A DNA stretch of 64,000 nt from contig MPUH01000302.1 in NCBI GenBank assembly GCA_001970955.1, positions 1-64,000 on the forward strand, given 5' to 3'. Under the pieces are notes generated by a model, which saw only the letters and a program-made list of their open reading frames with translations, had not been told where the DNA came from and did no database searches. The position numbers and the translations under genes are program-made. This DNA comes from Stentor coeruleus. Taxonomy: Eukaryota > Ciliophora > Heterotrichea > Heterotrichida > Stentoridae. Positions 59,628-64,000 of this stretch are shown here, piece by piece (position 1 is the first letter of the stretch; the number at the start of each line of letters is the position of its first letter).

Positions 59628-60333
59628 GATATATGGATATTTTAGAATAATAAATGAGGTTTATAATGGTGTGATAAATGTTAGAAAGATAATATGGGTA
59701 AGTGGATTATGATATTTTTTTAGAATGTTGACTTGGTTAGAGATGTATTTGGAAATGAGTTTGGATATGATTAGTTTTAAAAAATTTAAGGGTTTAACTG
59801 AAATTTTATTTATTTGCCCGATGCTTTTACTTTAAAAGTATTGAAATTCATTATATTTTTTTAAAGTAAGAAAATTTTGGTTAGTTTTTATTGTTTTAAT
59901 CAAAGGAAGTAACATACTATGGAGACAAATTTGAAAAATTCATTGAGAAAACTGAAAATTAAAGATTTTATATTGGCAAGTAACTGAGCGCATGCTTAGG
60001 CGAGCAGTAATTCATTAATTATATAAATATATCTGGCCAAAGGTAGGTGATTAAGAGTAGGTAAATTATTAATTATAATATAAAATCACATGCAAACTCT
60101 TCTATTAATAATAAATCGCTTTACTATTTTTTCATTTCCCAAAAAAATAAATCATTCTAAATCTCCAATATTATATAATATTATATATAAAAATCTTGCC
60201 AAAATCCATAAAAAAATTTAACAATAATATTCTGTCATCATAACAAAAGTCCTTTTTTATAAAAGTTCAATATACAAGTTTACCTATAATTTCATATATC
60301 TTAAAAAGTAATATTATCATAATAAAATCTAAT
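59628..60333. other. Intergenic with a small GC-richer patch
   Basis: No gene supported. A short ATG frame near 59918 ends after 22 codons. Bases 59984-60007 form a GC-richer island with a hairpin (see next entry), followed by TCTGGCCAAAGGTAGGTG near 60034. Confidence 0.5.
59984..59999. other. Hairpin CTGAGC-GCAT-GCTTAG
   Basis: Six-base stem (one G-T pair) with a four-base loop, lying in a 24-base patch far richer in G+C than its surroundings. It could be part of a small structured RNA or a protein-binding site. There is no family match and the evidence is only local. Confidence 0.35.
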
Positions 60334-60816
60334 ATGCATAGACCTAAAAACAGGTTTTCATCACAACTTTATCACACACCAAAATCCATAAGGCCATACG
60401 CAATAGATAAAGTCCATTTCCCAAAAGTTCTATCCGACCTAGATAACCTTCAAACTTTATTAAAACCAATACATATTTATCAAAGTAAATCATTACCTAA
60501 ACTACCATCAAGCACAAGAAATACATCAATAAATGATTTTTTTAAACAAAAACCAAGTCTAGAAGAACTACTAAAGCTAGTCCCTAAACCAAAAACCAGA
60601 ATCAAAAAATCATCCTTAGAACCTGTGAATATACACATGAATATGATTAGACTTAATGAGAAAACTAATGAAACACTCGTAAGGAAAATTGTTGAATTTA
60701 GCAATAGCAACAGAAAAGATAGCGAGCCTCACAAGTTTAAAAATTTATCAAAAAAGAAGGTAAGTTTTATTACTATGGATTTTCAAAGTTCAACAGAAAA
60801 ACATAGAATTGTATAA
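60334..60816 (+). CDS. Basic hypothetical protein
   Basis: 160 residues, starts MHRPKNRFSSQLYHTPK, Lys/Ser/Pro-rich, pI clearly high. No signal peptide, membrane helix or known motif. Codon pattern is gene-like and the frame is flanked by C-rich DNA on its 5' side, supporting a real gene. Probably an intrinsically disordered nuclear or microtubule-associated protein; this is a guess. Confidence 0.6.
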   Translation: MHRPKNRFSSQLYHTPKSIRPYAIDKVHFPKVLSDLDNLQTLLKPIHIYQSKSLPKLPSSTRNTSINDFFKQKPSLEELLKLVPKPKTRIKKSSLEPVNIHMNMIRLNEKTNETLVRKIVEFSNSNRKDSEPHKFKNLSKKKVSFITMDFQSSTEKHRIV

Positions 60817-61056
60817 CTTATATAATATATTTTCTAATAAAAGTTTTTTTTGTTTAAATATTGCGATATGCTTATACGTTTTTATATTAGATTTTATGCT
60901 TTGAATATATTATAAAGAAGTAGATACAAAAAAAAGAAGTGATTCTAATAAAAAAAACCTAATCACAAAATCATTCCTAACCCTAAAACCATAACTTTTT
61001 AAATCCTCACTTTCATCATAATCCTCCATCATACTAACTTTAATAAAAACGTATAT

Positions 61057-61752
61057 ATGGGTTGCTCAAACAGCCGTGAAGACATAACCGCAGAAGAAGC
61101 TGCTGTGCGTAATTCTGAATCTATTCTCGAATATGCTAATATTCCTTGCATACAACTTGATATGATCCATCGTAAATACTCCTATGAAGGGAAAATTCAT
61201 ATGGATCAATGGAAAGATATATGCATCGAACTTCAACTTGCTCCAAGTAAATCCTATACAAAACAGCAAATCCTAAATTTTTTTGATAATTTCAAACTAG
61301 GCCCAAGTGAATATTCATTAAAAAAACTTTTGGTGCTTGGGATACAATTGAGTAGTGGAAGCTCACATGAAAAAGCAAAACTTTTATATGAAGTCCAAGA
61401 TGAGAAAGGTAAAGGTAGTTTGAATAAACAGGAAATTGAACAGTTGATTGGGATTATGATAGAAATACCTGTAGAAGTGAATCCGAAAATAATGACGAAA
61501 TGTGAAGTAAATGATGTGTCGGAACAGGATTTGAGGAATTATATAGTGAAGTTGAGAAAAGGGAAGAATAAAGCGGTGGAGAATGCTGTTAATGGGATTA
61601 TGGAAGAGAATGATGAGATTAATAGTGAAGAGTTTATAAACAAAATGACTATTGGTAACAAGCCTCTTTTATTATCAGCCCATGGAGTAAGGACATTTGT
61701 TAAATCTTGTCTGCCTGAAGGTCACTCAAGAGCCATTAAAATAAATGAGTAG
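61057..61752 (+). CDS. Myristoylated EF-hand-like protein
   Basis: 231 residues. MGCSNS at the N-terminus is a consensus N-myristoylation site with an adjacent palmitoylatable Cys, so the protein is predicted to attach to membranes. The body has EF-hand-like helix-loop-helix segments; the clearest loop (DEKGKGSLNKQE, about 117-128) is imperfect in Ca2+ ligands. Likely a membrane-bound signalling adaptor of the calcineurin-B/recoverin general type, possibly Ca2+-independent. The gene ends 56 bp before ALG11. Confidence 0.78.
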   Translation: MGCSNSREDITAEEAAVRNSESILEYANIPCIQLDMIHRKYSYEGKIHMDQWKDICIELQLAPSKSYTKQQILNFFDNFKLGPSEYSLKKLLVLGIQLSSGSSHEKAKLLYEVQDEKGKGSLNKQEIEQLIGIMIEIPVEVNPKIMTKCEVNDVSEQDLRNYIVKLRKGKNKAVENAVNGIMEENDEINSEEFINKMTIGNKPLLLSAHGVRTFVKSCLPEGHSRAIKINE

Positions 61753-61808
61753 GATTAAAGAACATAATTAAAGGTAAATTTAGGAAATGAATATTTTTAT
61801 ATATAAAA

Positions 61809-63167
61809 ATGCTTTGCAACCTGCTTTTGTATCTCTTTTTGACTATATTCATCTACTTTTTCTACTTTATTATTCGAACTCGTATATCCCGTAGCCCTAA
61901 ATCTATAGGATTCTTACACCCATACTGGTAATTTTTATTTAGCAACAGCGGTGGTGGTGGTGAAAGGGTTCTCTGGACATCAATCAAAGCTTTATTATCA
62001 GAAACCTCATCATATCGTATTTTTATATATTCTAAAGATACAGAAGATCTAGCTCAAATCCTAGAAAAAGTTTATAAAGTCTTTGGAATCCAAATCTCTT
62101 CAACAAATCTTCAACTTATTCATTTAACTAAAGTTAAGTATATTGAAGCTAAAAAATACCCTATAGGTACATTATTTTTTCAATTCTTAGGGTCAATAAT
62201 CCTCATGCATGAAATACTTAGCAAACGTCCTCCAAGTCTGCTTATTGACACCCATGGTCAACCTTTTGGGTATTTTTTAGCTAAGTTTTCTGGAATTCAA
62301 GTTATAGCTTATGTGCATTATCCTTTAATTTCAACTGATATGATAGAAAAAGTTAGGGAAATGAGACCTAGTTATAATAACTCAGAACGTATATCTAATA
62401 ATGCAAGAATAAGCAAAGTAAAGCTTTTTTATTATAAGGCTTTAATGAAATGGTATCAATCTGTTGGCTTATTTTGTGATCTCGCTTTATGTAATTCTTC
62501 ATGGACTATTGGGCATATAAAATCAACATGGAGAGCTAAAAGTAAAGTTTTATATCCACCATGTGATGTGAATGGGTTTTTAAAACTCCCTCTTGAGTTA
62601 AGCAAAAAAAAAAATGTGGCGATTTCAATTGGGCAATTTAGACCTGAAAAAGACCATAGTTTACAGATTCTTGCTTTTAGTGAACTTGTTAAAAAATACC
62701 CAAATTTACAAGGAGAATTGTATTTGGTTGGATCTTGTAGGGATAATGAAGATTTAAAACGTGTTGAAATGCTTAAAGCTTTAGCTGAAGAAAAAGGTTT
62801 GAAGGATTTGGTACGTTTTTATGTGAATATTGATTATTTAGCTTTGATGGATTTGGTGAAATGTGCTAAAGTTGGCTTGCATTCTATGTGGAATGAGCAT
62901 TTTGGTATTTGTGTTGTAGAACTTATGGCTAGTGGACTTGTGACTATAGCCCATAATTCTGCTGGACCGAAACAAGATATAATCAATCATGAAATTAATG
63001 GGTTTTTAGCTTGGAGTATAGAAGAATATGCTTTTTATATCCACAAAGCGTTTACACAGTTTGAAGAACTTTGGGATTTGAGAAAAAACGCTAGGGAAAA
63101 ATCGACAACTTTTTCTGAGGAAGTTTTCTGTGCAGGGTTCATCTCAGAAATGCGGGCTTTTTTGTAG
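61809..63167 (+). CDS. ALG11: ALG11, GDP-mannose alpha-1,2-mannosyltransferase
   Basis: Two exons (61809-61927 and 61943-63167), 447 residues. Exon 1 encodes a membrane helix and GFLHPYC; the 15-nt intron then leads to NSGGGGERVLW, which is the diagnostic start of ALG11. Further motifs: YVHYPLISTDM, ISIGQFRPEKDHSLQ and EHFGICVVE (GT-B retaining EX7E). ALG11 adds the fourth and fifth mannoses to the dolichol-linked N-glycan precursor on the cytosolic face of the ER. The frame appears to start at 62205 only because exon 2 lacks an early ATG. Confidence 0.95.
61928..61942 (+). other. 15-nt intron (phase 2)
   Basis: GTAATTTTTATTTAG, with A at position 10. It completes the Cys codon in HPYCN of ALG11. 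Confidence 0.93.
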
Positions 63168-63244
63168 GTTTAGTATAAAACTTAACTTTTTAACGTAAAA
63201 TCAGTTATTTTTATGCTAAAAAATATGTTTTATTTTAAGCAAGG

Positions 63245-64000
63245 CTAGTTTTTTATATGCAAATAAGGAGGAGATTTCCCAAAACCATCAACAACTTCAT
63301 AACTACCTGGTCCTGGGACTCTTGGCATACTATTTGAAGTCCTTGTGCTACTTCCAAATCTCCAATAAGGTCCATTAAGTGTTGAGTTTTTAATATAACT
63401 TCCAGGTCCTGGTGAATGTTCTGCATCTTTCTCTATATTTCCTACACACTTCTGACTCTTCCCTACAACCCAAGCTGGCGACCTATCTGAAGTTAACATA
63501 GTACTAGGTCTATAATTCCCAGGTCCAGGGACATTATATCTAAGTTTCACATTAAATTTCGGCCTAAAACTAAATGAAGGACCTTCTTTTTTTGGTCTAA
63601 TCTCATATACTCCTGGTCCAGGAACTGAATTTATTCCTGTACTATAATATCTATCAGCTCCATTATTCCTATATAAAAATCATACATGTTGTTTATTTTA
63701 AAACCTTGTGGTTCAGTGTTATATGCACCTTGATTAAAGTTTTTTTGACCTCTGGATATAAAAATACCTTGGTGATCTTTGTGAAAGAGGAGTTTTATAT
63801 GAATTTGACGCAAAATTATCAAAGGTTCGGTTGAAGTTGTCACGACCAGTTTTACCAAGTCTGCTTGAGGGTTACAAAGTCCATGCTGGGGTTGAGATTG
63901 TTGGTTTTGGTGAATAAGTTCCTGGACCTGGGGTTTGGATTTCAGCTGATAATGGAACTCGTCGTGAAGTGCCGAGACGATATTTTGGACTTGAGGATAA
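63245..64000 (-). CDS. SHIPPO/STPG (ODF3-like) repeat protein, 5' end outside the window
   Basis: The gene runs off the right edge. Exons visible on the minus strand are 64000-63876, 63860-63768, 63751-63686 and 63668-63245, with introns of 15, 16 and 17 nt. The protein repeats the PGPG(x)Y motif: TPGPGTYSPKP, VPGPGVYEIRP, VPGPGNYRP, SPGPGSY and VPGPGSYEV, the SHIPPO/sperm-tail PG-rich repeat. Such proteins are microtubule inner or outer-dense-fibre components of cilia and flagella. The stop is TAG. Ends and splice sites are supported by continuous repeats after removing the introns. Confidence 0.88.
63669..63685 (-). other. 17-nt intron
   Basis: On the minus strand it reads GTATGATTTTTATATAG, with A six bases from the end. 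Removing it rejoins GFKINN to MNNGADRYYS and the VPGPG repeat in frame. It is longer than the 15-16 nt norm. Confidence 0.82.
63752..63767 (-). other. 16-nt intron
   Basis: On the minus strand it reads GTATTTTTATATCCAG, with A six bases from the end. It joins SQRSPR to GQKNFNQGAYN. Confidence 0.85.
63861..63875 (-). other. 15-nt intron
   Basis: On the minus strand it reads GTAACCCTCAAGCAG, with A at position 10. It joins TPAWTL to LGKTGRDNF. Confidence 0.85.

Noticed and set aside
1-64000. tRNA, rRNA, CRISPR arrays, transposons and virus-like elements
   Set aside because: I saw no TPsiC-type tRNA pattern, no rRNA segments, no regularly spaced repeats, and no transposase, polymerase or capsid motif; a covariance and profile search could still find small RNAs.

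Overview
This window looks like macronuclear DNA of a heterotrich ciliate, most likely Stentor or a close relative. It is AT-rich and densely packed with intact protein genes, many of them cilium, calcium or cyclic-nucleotide genes. The genes use the standard code: TAA, TAG and TGA all end reading frames at the natural C-termini of conserved proteins. The few introns are extremely short. I found twelve by hand, nine of 15 nt, two of 16 nt and one of 17 nt. All start GTA, end AG and carry an A six bases from the 3' end. Several apparent in-frame stop codons are simply parts of these introns.

Layout. 1-1.6 kb: a degenerate basic proline/serine repeat and a cyclin with a stop inside its cyclin box. 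2.3-13 kb: RING coiled-coil protein, short-chain dehydrogenase, two-intron coiled-coil protein, TauE/SafE membrane protein, and an eIF4G/PAIP1-like MIF4G protein with PAM2 motifs. 13-19.2 kb: a tight cluster of malate dehydrogenase, a voltage-sensor/adenylyl cyclase fusion, Pol III subunit RPC5 and a tail-anchored TPR protein. 19.7-27.6 kb: zinc-binding coiled-coil protein, DUF1152-like protein, EF-hand protein, DYRK kinase, Myb/SANT protein. 28-36 kb: TTLL enzyme, tandem cyclic-nucleotide-binding protein, atypical Rab-like GTPase, S10 carboxypeptidase, TLDc protein. 36-48.8 kb: START protein, a broken membrane/RING-like locus, MSH5, copine, C2H2 protein, EF-hand coiled-coil protein, HP1-like chromodomain protein, DOMON protein. 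49.5-64 kb: a second cyclic-nucleotide-binding protein, coiled-coil protein, DHHC acyltransferase, a large CPLANE1-like beta-propeller protein, a two-exon coiled-coil gene with no long ATG-initiated frame, two small genes, ALG11, and an incomplete SHIPPO-repeat gene running off the right edge.

How they fit together. The cyclase could make cAMP under membrane-voltage control, and two tandem-CNB proteins could read it. TTLL, CPLANE1-like, SHIPPO-repeat and coiled-coil/EF-hand proteins fit a heavily ciliated cortex. MSH5 and an HP1-like protein point to meiosis and heterochromatin. Genes sit on both strands without operons, but neighbours can be as close as 1-70 bp.

The least expected signals are: (1) extreme strand asymmetry in intergenic DNA, C-rich and nearly G-free upstream of a gene and G-rich and nearly C-free downstream, read on the gene's own strand; (2) the eIF4G-like protein with PAM2-like motifs and an eIF4E-binding-like motif; (3) the poreless voltage-sensor cyclase; (4) a gene visible only after removing a 16-nt intron. 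Three single-N positions mark scaffold joins. Two of these are flanked by the same sequence on both sides and are probably assembly artefacts. I saw no tRNA, rRNA, CRISPR array or mobile element.
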